This document shows, one piece after another, positions 21,521 to 31,970 of a stretch of 64,000 nt of DNA; position 1 is the stretch's first letter; each line of letters starts with the position of its first letter. The position numbers and the translations under genes are program-made. The notes beneath the pieces are model-generated. The model ran no database searches and was not told the origin of the DNA. It worked only from the letters and a program-made list of their open reading frames with translations. This stretch comes from Rhabdophis nuchalis (lineage: Eukaryota > Chordata > Lepidosauria > Squamata > Natricidae): the NCBI GenBank assembly GCA_039707465.1, contig CM077653.1, positions 4,757,184 to 4,821,183 on the forward strand, read 5' to 3'.

Positions 21521-21700
21521 TTTTTTTCCACTTCTCTTTTCTTCTTTCCCCCCCCCTTTTTCTCTCTCTCTCCTTTTTCTCTTCCCTCTCTCTCTCTTTT
21601 CTTCTTCACATCTTCCTCCTTCCGCCGTATGTCTCTCCAGTTATCCCTAACTTATACTTGTTGAGTGTTTGATTTTATATTAATAAAGATTTTTTTTTAA
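21521..21700 (+). repeat. Pyrimidine-rich tract and an A-tailed retroelement end
   Basis: A CT-rich stretch (21521-21620) is followed by ATTAATAAAGATTTTTTTTT, resembling the polyadenylation region of an L1-like or processed retroelement. The assignment is uncertain. Confidence 0.4.
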
Positions 21701-21954
21701 TGAAATGCCAGGGCAATCACACTGTGTCCAGTATACTTTTATGTAAATAGTAAAAACATATTTTAGGGAAAATAAGACTGGATCTCGCATTCCCGAAGTG
21801 CTTGCGTTAAATTTCAACTATTTCCAGTGAAAAATATTGTATGGCGTAAATGCTGAATGCAGAGGAGGAGTGAGGAGGAAGAAGAAGGAAGAGGAGGAGA
21901 AGGAGGGCGGGAGGAGGTGGAAGAGAATATGGACCAAAAAAAACCTCTATATAT

Positions 21955-22130
21955 TTTTTTATTTTTTATTTTTTATTTTCGTATTTATATCCCGCACCTA
22001 TCTCCCACCAAGGGACCCAGGGCGGCGCACAGGAAATTTAAAAATATAGATATACAAATATACAAAATACAAAACCTATTAAAACTATATTAAACCCCAT
22101 CCTGCACGAAAACCTCATTAAAACCCCTAA
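21955..22130 (-). mobile_element. L2-like LINE tail, minus orientation
   Basis: TATATCCCGCACC and GGGACCCAGGGCGGCGCACA are the reverse of a tail related to the plus-oriented one that follows, giving a head-to-head pair. Confidence 0.55.
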
Positions 22131-22139
22131 AATTAAGAA

Positions 22140-22567
22140 CATCTGCAGGATCGGATCCTGCCCCACACATCCTCCCGGCCGATTCGCTCCCACAGAGAGG
22201 GACTTCTCCGGGTGCTGTCCACTAGACTTTGTCAGCGGGCAACGCCCAGGGGAAGGGCCTTCTCTGTGGCGGGCCCTGCCCTCTGGAACGACCTTCCCCC
22301 CGACATCAGAACAACTACGGACCTCCGCTCCTTCCGTCAGAAATTAAAAACATACTTTTTCTGCTTGGCCGGCCTAGGTTAGTCTCTACCTTTAGGGCGT
22401 TAGGGAATGCTAGTTTTAATATGGGGATTTTAGTGCAGGGACAATTAAATTTAATTCATTTTTATTCTATTGTATTTATTCTTGTATGTATGTTTTATAA
22501 TGTTTTAATTTTTCCCTGTGCATCGCTCCGAGTCCCCCTGGGGAGAGGACGCGGTATATAAAATAAA

Positions 22568-22604
<37 letters not shown>

Positions 22605-22612
22605 ACATTTAT
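22140..22612 (+). mobile_element. L2-like LINE, 3' end with (ATT)n tail
   Basis: The plus strand encodes a LINE C-terminal segment: GPALWNDLPPDIRTTTDLRS then FRQKLKTYFF. After the stop there is a roughly 190 bp untranslated region ending GACGCGGTATATAAAATAA and ATT repeats. The LWNDLPP motif is characteristic of CR1/L2-group LINEs; the exact clade is uncertain. Confidence 0.75.
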
Positions 22613-23630
22613 CACTAAAAGCCAGTTCAGAGTCGGGTAGTTCATGCCAGGCCGGCTAGATGAAAAAAGTGCATTTTTAGGCGCTGGCGGAACAGGCGGA
22701 GGTCAGAGATGACTCGGAGATGACTCGGAGCTCTATATTTTGAATATGTTAATAAATTCTTTTTATTATTATCATTTTAGCAGGGGAGGGGGGAGAGATT
22801 GTTGGGGAAATGGCCAGGAGGAAATAGCTGGAAGTGGAGGCAGTTTGGGCCTCCGTCCTGGTAGTCTCCAACCGCCACTGGGCTACATCAGGTACCTAAT
22901 GAAAAGGAAACGACAAAAAAAATCTTAAAAGGCAGAGCTGGGCTGTGTGTAACTGTAGTTTTAGGTTGGGGAGGGGTGGGGGGGGAAAGGACTCGGTGGA
23001 GAAAAGCAGCATTGTGCCCGGGATTAGTAGAACTGAAAGATTTCATTAATGACGGATGAGGGTTTTTGCTTCTCTGCCATCCCCTCCCAAGCAAAACAAA
23101 GATAGTTACGCCGTCCAGAGAGAGAGAGAGAAAAAACCTGACCGGAATGTGGACAACTAATTGGAAATGTATATTCTCTCCACTTGGTAGGCGAGCAAAG
23201 GCACTTGGGTGTTCTCGCTTTGTCGTCCGAAAAAAACAAAAGATTGTCAAGTTGTCCAAGGGGTTTTTTTCTCCCCCCACCCCTCCCAAGCTGGGATTGT
23301 CCGGTTGCAAAGATGCCAAGCGTGGGAGGGCCCCCTGCTTCGCAATACTGTAATATCTGCTGCTTTCAAGAAAGGAAGGAAGGAAGGAAGTCTACTTAAA
23401 TCCGAGTTATCACAGGGACTCCCTGGACGTCTTTGGACTGCAGATGGGGAAATTTTGCATATGAAGGGGCTTCCAGTGGCCGGGGAGGTGGAGGACGGGG
23501 TTGGGTGGGAGAAGCACCTCTTTTTGCTCACCACATGTCGAGGAAAAGAGGAGAGATTCGCCCAGCTTTCTTCTTGAGGGCTTAACTTTCCATCGTCCAT
23601 CAGGTCTGGTCAAAGGACTTCCCTCTATCT
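22613..23630. other. Unassigned noncoding sequence
   Basis: Ordinary-complexity sequence; overlapping frames on both strands around 22888-23600 show no known domain. A doubled GAGATGACTCG occurs near 22705. Confidence 0.45.
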
Positions 23631-24158
23631 CAGGGATGGTGAACCTTTTCGGTACCGAGTGCCCAAACCGAAATGTGCGTGCATACGTGCGAATCTGCGT
23701 GTGCCGGAGCGCCGGAAACCCAAAGACCACCTGGACGGCGCACGCATTCATGTTTTTTAGCCATTCTTTGGGCCATTTTCAGATCGTTTTTTTAAGCTGT
23801 TTTCGGACCGTTTTCTGGTCCAAAAAATGGCCTGCACAGGGCTCGATAAATGGCTTGAAAATGAGCCCAAAACAGCCTGTTCTTTTGGCCATTTTTAAGG
23901 CGGTTTTCTGGAGCTTCGGTACCCATGAAGACCAGCTGGCTGGTGCGCAAAAACGGCCCAAAAGACTGTGTGAAATCTGCTTGAAAAACAGCCCCCAAAA
24001 CGGCCTGTTTTCTGGTCGTATTTTTGGCCGTTTTCTGGTGCTCAGGCACCCACGAAGATCAGCTGGCCAGAAACCAGAAGAACATCTGGCGTCGACACCT
24101 GTGCCCACAGAGAGGGCTTCGCGTGCCACCTCTGGCAACCATAAGTTCACCATCATGG
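23631..24158 (+). mobile_element. hAT-type MITE with perfect 8 bp duplication
   Basis: Left terminus CAGGGATGGTGAACC and right terminus GTTCACCATCATGG are inverted; flanks CTCTATCT (23623-23630 and 24159-24166) are identical. Internal GGCC(A/G)TTTT(C/T) and TTTTCTGG phrases repeat. The 224-codon frame across it is not a known protein. Confidence 0.9.
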
Positions 24159-24239
24159 CTCTATCTCAAGGGTGAAATGCAGGAAGGGCATAAGACCACG
24201 CGGAGGACACGGGACCAGGGGCTTTAGTCCATGAGGGGC

Positions 24240-24560
24240 CCTCAGTGCTCTCTGAGCTGGGTCATTTTCTTGCAGAGGTTTCATAACCCAAACTGGGTAA
24301 CATCATCAGTGCTGGAAGCGGGAGGAGGAGGAGAAGGAGGAAGAGGAGGAGGAGGAGAACAGCTATGGGGTTCTTAGTCTTCCCTGAGCTTGGTTGTCTT
24401 GTTGCAGATGTTTCATGACCCAACTGGGGAATATCATCAACTCTCAGAGAGCAAACCCCAGCCCCTCCTTGCACTGACTATGTGACTTAGTTGGGTCATG
24501 AAATGTCAGCAAGAAATCAACAAAGTTCATAGATCACCAAGGGCCCCTCATTTCAAGCTT
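24240..24560. mobile_element. Penelope-like ends with hammerhead-like cores (two minus, one plus)
   Basis: Minus-strand cores lie at 24271-24310 (CTGATGA, stem, GAAAC) and 24402-24441, 131 bp apart and in tandem. A degraded plus-strand core follows at 24474-24515. GGA/GGAGAA repeats separate the first two. The flanking phrase TCTGAGCT(T/G)GG is shared with 38406 and 51307. Confidence 0.6.
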
Positions 24561-24644
24561 GAGCTAGAAATATTCTCCTCTATCAGATTTGAGGCAGTTT
24601 TCAAAAGGGTACCCACCACTTCTGGGTGGAAGCCATCCCACCGG

Positions 24645-24905
24645 TTGACTGTTCTCACTGTCAGGAAATTCCTCCTCAGTTCTAAGTTGCTTCTCTCAAT
24701 GATTAGTTTCCACCCGTTGCTTCTTGTCCTGCCCTCAGGTGCTTTGGAGAATAGCTTGACTCCCTCTTCTTTGTGGCAACCCCTGAGATATTGGAAGACT
24801 GCTATCATGTCTCCCCTGGTCCTTCTTTTCATTAAACTAGACATAACCCAGTTCCTGCAACAGTTCTTCGTATGTTTTAGCCTTTAGACTCCTAATTATC
24901 TTTGA
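24645..24905 (-). mobile_element. CR1 (L3-like) LINE 3' fragment
   Basis: The minus strand encodes SSLMKRRTRGDMIAVFQYLR through LRRNFLTVRTVN. The tail is missing. Confidence 0.88.
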
Positions 24906-25341
24906 GGAAAGGAAAGGAAAAAGGGGGAAGGGGAAAGGAAAGGAAAGGAGGGAAGGAAAAGAAAGGGAAGGAAAGGGGGAAAGGGGAAAAGGGAAGGAAA
25001 TGAAAACTCCAGCGGTTGAGTTTTCACTTCACAAAATCATTTCTGAAAGACATGCCATCTGCAAAAAGTTCCGGTCCAGAGTTAGGTGGGGACCGCAGAT
25101 TGGAAAGCCTTTCATGCAGGGTAAGACATTCACTTTGATCTCCAAACTGAAAATGGATATGCTAATGTCCTGGGCTGCTGTACTTCCCACAGGCCTCCGG
25201 AGGTCAGAATGCAGCTCTGTCCCTCGCTTATTTAAGGCATTTCAGTGGCTTTGACCGAGGGACAAGAGAAGATACGGTGCGGATGGACCCTCTCCTTGCA
25301 GATCCATCAACCCTTTGCTGGAATTCTGATCGTGGTGGTGG

Positions 25342-25345
<4 letters not shown>
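24906..25345. other. Noncoding sequence with a purine-rich tract
   Basis: GGAAAG/GGGAAA repeats at 24906-24998, then ordinary-complexity sequence. Confidence 0.5.

Positions 25346-25383
<38 letters not shown>
25346..25383. repeat. (GT)n microsatellite
   Basis: About 38 bp of GT dinucleotides. Confidence 0.95.
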
Positions 25384-25386
<3 letters not shown>

Positions 25387-25740
25387 AATATTCCATGCAG
25401 CTTTGCCCCCTCTGATTTCACGCTGAAACATTAACAAGGGCTGACACTGAAGATTAGAAGCAGACAGCTGGAATGCCAGCTCTTTGTTGCAAGATGGCTG
25501 TGAGCCAACACCGTTCAACTCCAGCCAAAAAGACCTGGGAAAGTCTTCTTAAGAAAGAGGTGGGGGAGGGAGGAAACGAGCGGGGGGGGGGGGGACCCCA
25601 GAGGGCTGGGGGGGGGGACAACGTCATGAGAGGAACAAGGTGGCTTGCTGAACTGCACAAATAAAAAGAGCTGGAAAAGAGATTCGTGTTCATTAAACTA
25701 TAAATTCTGAACTGGCTTTCCCCCCCCCCCTGTGAATAGA
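25384..25740. other. Noncoding sequence with G-runs
   Basis: Contains G-runs near 25580-25618 (including 12 Gs) and a C-run near 25720. Four nearby runs could form a G-quadruplex. Confidence 0.5.
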
Positions 25741-26392
25741 AAGAAACTGAGAGAGAGAGAGAGAGACAATTGAAGCTACATGAAATGATCAATATATCGT
25801 ATTGTATTCTACTGTATTGCATCGTATTGTATTGTATTCATATCATAATAATAATAATAATCTTTATTGTCATTGTAAAAATTACAATGAAATTGGTTTT
25901 AACTTCACTGGTGGAAAATCATATTATGTTATATACATTGTGTTGTGTTGTATTTATTGCATGGCATTGTATAGAATAAGAGAAATAGACAATTGTAGCT
26001 AAATGAAATCGTCTATATATTGTATTGTATTGGTATCATAATCATATTATGTTATATGCATTGTATTGTATTTATTGCATTGCATTTTATAGAATAAGAG
26101 AAATAGACAATTGTAGCTAAATGAAATCGTCTATCTATTGTATTGTATTGATATCATAACCATATTATGTTATATACATTGTTATTGTATTGTATTTATT
26201 GCATTGCATTGTACATAATAAGAGAGATAGACAATTGAAGCTAAATGAATTGGTCAATATATAGTATTGTATTGTATTTATTGATATCATAATCATATTA
26301 CGTTATATGCATTGTATTGTATTTATTGCATTGCATTGCATTGTATATATTGAGATAGACAATTGAAGCTAAATGAAATGGTCAATATATAG
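25741..26392. repeat. Minisatellite of about 125 bp rich in TATTG
   Basis: A block containing GATAGACAATTG(T/A)AGCTAA, ATGAAATCGTCTAT, a TATTG pentamer run, CATATTATGTTATATGCATT and TTTATTGCATTGCATT recurs about five times. The first copy also holds an AATAATAATCTTTATTGTCA segment of another repeat. Confidence 0.88.
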
Positions 26393-26500
26393 CATAGTAT
26401 AGCATAGTATAGTATAGTATAGCATAGCATAGCATAGCATAGCATAGCATAGCATAGCATAGCATAGCATAGCATAGCATAGCATAGCATAGCACAGTGA
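26393..26500. repeat. (GCATA)n pentamer array
   Basis: About 100 bp of AGCAT/AGTAT pentamers, apparently an extension of the pentamer run in the preceding minisatellite. Confidence 0.95.
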
Positions 26501-26604
26501 TGTACGGTACTGTACTGTATTGTATATAATAAATGTATAACTTATTATACATTTATTATATATTATTTATTATATTATGCAATTCCAATATAATATAAAA
26601 ATAC

Positions 26605-26822
26605 TGATAGGTGCCTTAATTCCCAAGTTTACCTTGAGGAATGAACATTGTTTGAATGAGGATTTACTTAAAGGCAGTGTGCTTACTTCAATAAATGCAG
26701 TGATTCACTTATCAACCGTGGCAAAAAGGATTGCAAAATCTGGCACAACTCACTTAAGATCTGCCTTACCTAGCAGCAGATACTCTGGTCCCAATTGTCG
26801 TAAGTCGAGGACTCCCCATATC
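26605..26822 (-). mobile_element. TA-flanked MITE fragment (AGGTAGTCCTCGAC family)
   Basis: It ends with TCGTAAGTCGAGGACTCCCC and has TGATTCACTTATCAACCGTG in the body. The left terminus is eroded. Confidence 0.65.
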
Positions 26823-26929
26823 TGAAGCAAAACAATAGAATTGCTTTCCCCAACCTCATACTGGGTATTCTTCATGAATTGACAATTCCTACTTGGAAAA
26901 CATCATCGTTAGATCATTCTCTATATTAG

Positions 26930-27693
26930 CAGTCACCAACGGGTAGTCCGTGGGCCACTGGTGGTCCATGAGAAACTTTTGGTGGTCTGCAGAAAAATGA
27001 TTTGCATTTTTTTATATTGCACTAAAATCAGGGGTCCTCAAACTTTGGCCCCTGGGCTGGATACGTGCAACGAACGCTTGTGCTGGGTCTCTTCTGCATC
27101 TTTTTGTGCGGGTTGGAGGGGGGCAGAAATTCCGTTCTGCTTCAGCCTCCTGGTGGGGGGCTTTGGGTGAAGGCTGGAGGGAAGCGCCGCTGATGGCGAA
27201 GAGCCGGAGGACCTCGTTCCAGTGGGGCTGCATCATGGCCTGGAACTAGTTGACCATCTCAGCCCGCTGAGCCTCCAGGCACCGGCACCTGGCCTTGCAC
27301 TCCCACGGGTTTCCCTCTGCTTGAAAAACCTATGCTCCTAGTCCTCAGTGAGATGTTTCTGCTGAGCCTCCTTCTCGGTCAGATGCAATTTGAACTCAGC
27401 TTTTTCGCCAACTCTTTCTCCTGGTGTCTGCTTAGCTCCAACAACGGCTTCCTGTTGGGGCCCTAAGGAGCCCGGGCGGGCAGGCGAGGAGTGGCTGGGA
27501 GGGGAGGGGCAAGTAGAGGCCGGCAAGGCACCCCTCAACATGAGTGACATCGAGTTGGCCACGCCCACCCTTTCACATGACCACCTTGCCACGCCCACCC
27601 AGCCAGTCATTAGGCAAGACCATATTAGTGGTCGGCGGGATTTAAAATTATGAATTCCGGGATCCCTGAGGTCCAAAAGGTTGGCGACCCCTG
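26930..27693. mobile_element. Composite of hAT-like MITEs
   Basis: CAGTCACCAACGGG at the left and GGTTGGCGACCCCTG at the right can be paired as hAT-like inverted ends. A second left end, CAGGGGTCCTCAAACTTTGG, starts inside at 27029, indicating nesting. Flanking duplications are not convincing. Confidence 0.5.
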
Positions 27694-27704
27694 CTCCATA
27701 GCAG

Positions 27705-27825
27705 CGGTGGGGAAGCATGGCCCTTTTATGACTTCAACTCCCAGGAGCACGGCTGACTCAGGAATTCTCGGAGTTGACGTCCACCCAAGTTGTAAAAGAG
27801 CCATCCACGGTTCCCCACCCCCTGC
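27705..27825. mobile_element. Diverged palindromic MITE copy
   Basis: GACTTCAACTCCCAGGAG and AATTCTCGGAGTTGACGTCC are the two mirrored halves of the family complete at 28659-28793. Confidence 0.65.
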
Positions 27826-28375
27826 TCTAAAGTCAGGGAAGGAAGCTACAGTGAGACAGCTGGTGGCTTTGGAAGAATCTTGGCCTCCAGACCAATTCAG
27901 CAGAAGAGGCAGGAAGGAGAACTGACGGGAATGAAACGGCTATCAATGAATTGGCTAATACTTATTGACTTTTCCCTTCGGTGCGTCATTTGTCCAAGAT
28001 AAACGAGAGCTCCTTCCATACTTGTTACTATTATCCCTCATTAGGAGCTCCTCTCAAAGCCTTAGGAAGCATTTCAAGACCGTGTTAATTGGTTTCACAC
28101 AGCAGTGTCAATACATCAACCAGTGGCTCCTAGGATGAGCAATGCGGAATGACCTCTGGGGCATTTTGGGGAGGGTTTCATGCTCAGCACATCGGAGTAG
28201 GAGAAAGAAAATGAGCTTATCAACAGGCTATTCCTTCAAGGAATGGAAGAAGACCAACATTCCACCAACGGATGGGATTCCTGCCGAGCGGTCCATCACT
28301 CACTGTACAAATGCAATTATCCTTTTTTCCCCAAGCTTTTTTTTTTAAATTAGATTTTTATAATATAGCGTGCAA
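27826..28375. other. Repeat-poor noncoding block
   Basis: Ordinary-complexity sequence. About 27930-28110 has the balanced look of a candidate conserved noncoding element. No coding frame is supported. Confidence 0.4.
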
Positions 28376-28629
<254 letters not shown>

Positions 28630-28658
28630 GTAGATTTCCAACCCCCTTTGGTGTAGTA

Positions 28659-28793
28659 CAGGGGTCTGCAAAGTTGGCTCCTTTAAGATGGGTGGACTTC
28701 AACTCCCAGAATGCCCCAGCCAGCTATGCTGGCTGGGGAATTCTGGGAGTTGAAGTCCACCCATCTTAAAAGAGCCAACTTTGCAGACCCCTG
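28659..28793. mobile_element. Palindromic hAT-type MITE, 135 bp, perfect 8 bp duplication
   Basis: The whole element is an almost perfect inverted repeat from CAGGGGTCTGCAAAGTTGGC to its complement at the other end, centred on CCAGCTATGCTGG. GTGTAGTA flanks both sides (28651-28658 and 28794-28801). Other copies or halves occur at 518, 12765, 27705, 29347, 35087, 35162 and 55121. Confidence 0.93.
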
Positions 28794-28800
28794 GTGTAGT

Positions 28801-29245
28801 AGAATTCTAATAATAGAAAGAGTGCAGAGAAGAGCAACCAAGAGGATTAGGGGACTGGAGACTAAAACATATGAAGAACGGTTGCAGGAACTGGGTGGCA
28901 TGGCTAGTTTAACAAAAAGAAGGACCAGGGGAGACATGATAGCAGTCTTCCAATATCTCAGGGGCTGCCCCAAAGAAGAGGGAGTCAAGCTATTCTCCAA
29001 AGCACCTGAGGGTAGGACAAGAAGCAATGGGTGGAAACAAATCAAGGAGAGAAGCAGGAGAAATGAAGGAGAAATTTCCTGACAGAACAATTAATCATCG
29101 GAACAACGTTGCCTCCAGAAGTTGTGAATGGTCCAACATTGGACATTTTTGAGTAGATGTTGGATAGCCATTTGTCTGAAGTGGTGCAGGATTTCCTGCC
29201 TAGGCAGGGGGTTAGACTAGAAGACCCTCAAGGTTCCTTCCAACC
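28801..29245 (+). mobile_element. CR1 (L3-like) LINE 3' fragment
   Basis: Plus strand encodes ERVQRRATKRIRGLETKTYE and KRRTRGDMIAVFQYLRG, then a small internal deletion disrupts the NLELRRNF region. It ends with GGGTTAGACTAGAAGACCC. Confidence 0.9.
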
Positions 29246-29346
29246 CACAAGCTGCCCATGCCCAGTTTATTGAAGGGGAAAAAAGTCACGATATGTCATG
29301 TGATGCCACCATGATGATGCGGGTTTGACATGCTTGGTATAGGGCA

Positions 29347-29485
29347 GGGGTCTGCAAAGTCGGCTCTTTTAAGACTGGTGGACTTCAACTCCCAGAGTTC
29401 CCCAGCCAGCATAGCTGGTATAGGGTCTCCTGCCTGAGCAGGGGGTTGGCTAGAAGGCCTCCAGGACCCCTTCCAGCTCTTAGAC
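29347..29485 (+). mobile_element. Half palindromic MITE joined to a CR1 tail
   Basis: CAGGGGTCTGCAAAGTCGGC to CCAGCATAGCTGG (29347-29418) is one half of the palindrome. It continues directly into a CR1 3' end (GGGGGTTGGCTAGAAGG). Confidence 0.75.
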
Positions 29486-29885
29486 AGGAAAACCTCTACA
29501 TCCGAGAAGACAGAGTCTTTCTTGGAAGCTATTACTCCGAGAGGAAAATTTCATTTTCTCCCCATTACCTCTTTACCCTAGTTAAGTCCTGGTTTTAATT
29601 GACACCTGGAGTCATATTCACAAAGAGAAATGAATGATGGTGCCTGGAAACCTGCAGAACAAAAGAAGAGGTTGTAAAAAGCACTGAAGCTCTGGAGATA
29701 TTTAGCGAGGAACTAAGGCGCTTCGTTATTTTTAGACCTCGGTGTCTGCTTTATAAATAGACCGAGGCCCATTTTTGAAAGCTGTTTGTATTTTTAGAAA
29801 AAAAAAGGCTGCCCGTCAGATCTTGCCCTCTATTCATTCTTTTGAACAGAGGTAACCAAGTATGAAGCAGGTTCGGTGGTCTGGT
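29486..29885. other. Unassigned noncoding sequence
   Basis: Ordinary-complexity sequence; nothing recognised. Confidence 0.45.
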
Positions 29886-30190
29886 ACAGATAAACAGAGT
29901 CGGAAGGGACCTTGTAGGTCATCTAGTCCAACCCCCTGCCAAGTAGGAGACTCTCCACCATTTCTGGCAGAGGGCAGTCCAGTCTCTTCTTGAAAGCCTC
30001 CAGGGATGAAGCTCCCACAACTTCTGAAGGCAACCTCTGTTCCATTCATTGATTGTCCTCACTGTCTGGAAATTTCTCCTTATATCCAGGTTGAATTCCT
30101 TGATCAGTTTCCATCCATTATTCTTTGTCTGGCGTTGGAAAATAGCTGGTTGGCAACTCCTGTGTGTTAGTGCAGGACTGTACCACTCCA
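29886..30190 (-). mobile_element. CR1 LINE 3' fragment
   Basis: Reverse CR1 tail AACAGAGTCGGAAGGGACCT, then the C-terminal coding block (LDIRRNFQTVRTINEWN). The sequence is more diverged than the young copies. Confidence 0.82.
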
Positions 30191-30354
30191 AGGTGGGAAG
30201 ACTGCATATAACTTAAGGATCCATTCAAGGCAGGGATGTTCAATACACAGGCTGAAACGGAATTTATTTATTTATATTTCATACTTCTTAAAAAGAATTG
30301 AGATTACATTTCCATCCTAGGGACACTTATTTTTTTAATTGGGGGGGCAGAGAA

Positions 30355-30450
30355 GAGAGGAATAGAATAGAATAGAATAGAATAGAATAGGAGAGGGACC
30401 TTGGAGGTCTTCTAGCCCAACCCCCTGCTTGAAGACCTCCAAGGTTCCTT
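30355..30450 (-). mobile_element. CR1 tail with (AATAG)n microsatellite
   Basis: AATAG pentamers (30360-30390) lead into GAGGGACCTTGGAGG and TCTAGCCCAACCCCC, an example of a CR1 end attached to a pentamer array. Confidence 0.82.
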
Positions 30451-30500
30451 CTAGCCTGATGATTCTATAATTAGCAACTGGCTTTGTGATTTGCTGGGTG

Positions 30501-31120
30501 AATAGAATAGAATAAGAGTTGGAAGGGACCTTGGAGGTCTTCTAGTCCAACCCCCTCCTCAGGCAGGAAACCTTACACCACAAATGGTTATCCAATCTCT
30601 TCTTTAAAATGTCCAGTGTTGGAACATTCACAAGTTGTTCTACTGATTAATTGTTCTGTCAAGAAATTTCTTCTTAGTTCTAGGTTGCTTCTCTTCTTGA
30701 TTAGTTTCTATCTTTTTCTTCTTGTCCTGCCCTCAGGCGCTTTGAGGAATAGCTTGACTCCCTCTTCTTTGGGGCAGCACCTGAGATATCATAATACAGT
30801 TATCATGTCCTTCTTTTCATCAAACTAGGCATACACAATTCCTGCAACCGTTCATTTTTTAGTCTCTAGTCCTCTAATCATCTTGGTTGCTCTTCTCTGC
30901 ACTCTTTCTAGACGTCTCCACGTCTTTTTTACATCGTGGCGACCAAACTTGGATGCAGGATTCCAAGTGTGGCCTTACCAAGGCTTTATAAAATAGTATT
31001 AACCCTTCCCGTGATCTTGATTCTCTCCCTCTGTTGATGCAGCTTAGAACTGTGTTGGCTTTTCTGGCAGCTGCTGCACACGGCTGGCTCATGTTTAAAT
31101 GAAATTGGTCACAAACTCTG
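30501..31120 (-). mobile_element. CR1 (L3-like) LINE 3' end of ORF
   Basis: Collinear on the minus strand with the 59307 copy, including ALVRPHLESCIQVWSPRCK and INRGRESRSREG. Several indels break the frame. An AATAG tail is present at 30502-30513. Confidence 0.88.
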
Positions 31121-31970
31121 GACTCACATTGCACGTTAAACTTCAAAGCCAGTACATCCCATCGTGGTTTAGATTCCCCATTAGCCAGCTGGTTTTCTTA
31201 ACTCACCTTCTGATTTGCTTGCGTTGGGGGAGGATGTGCCAGGATCAAACATAAGATTATTTCCCCACTGCTACAGTAGAGAGATTAAAAAAGAAAAAAG
31301 AAAGAGGATGGGACAAGATGTATCTACCGATCAAGGAAGCGAACTTCCGAGCTTCCCAAATTGAAAAAGACAGGTAATTAAATATTGATCTAGCAACTGG
31401 CGATAGCAAGACTTTTATACGGCTTCCTTTCCTGACAGCATCTTGGCAACTCTGGACAGGTGATTTTATCGCCCTGCTCTAGTTATATTTGCAAAAATCA
31501 ACACTCGGCAAGCACACAAACGCACATCCTATTTGCTGCTTTTGCCTATTAAAAAATAAAATAAACACGATCAGGTGAGCGTTCCCTGTTTTTCTGGAAC
31601 TGAAATCATGATTAAACTCCTGAATATAGGGAATGAGATTCCTCCTCCCCCCCCACCATACACACACATACAAAAACCCCGATAGAAAATGATGCTTTGG
31701 CATTTTTGTTCATCAATTCAGATTAAAATTTTAATTTCACGGTACAATAAACTCCTACCTCGCTGTCTTTGTTAAGGTCACCAGTTCCCAAACGCCATTG
31801 TAGGACCGATGGACAAAGAGCTCTTTGGAAAAGGAGAACCACTTTCAACTTTTCACCCTGCGCAATTCTACCGCGGGATTTTCTATTTTCTGATTCCTCT
31901 CGAATATTTCAGACGACCCTTTGCAAGCTGAACAGAGTCTCTCCCTTGATAAATGCAATGCATTTCAACC
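31121..31970. other. Repeat-poor noncoding block
   Basis: Ordinary-complexity sequence without recognised repeats or exons. Confidence 0.45.

Noticed and set aside
23501..24175. 224-codon open frame as a host exon
   Set aside because: It lies almost wholly inside a hAT MITE with perfect target duplication.
27029..27500. Short exons of a coiled-coil-like protein on the minus strand (EKEAQQKHLTED)
   Set aside because: It lies inside a composite of hAT-like ends, and no splice-site pattern or extended frame supports an exon.
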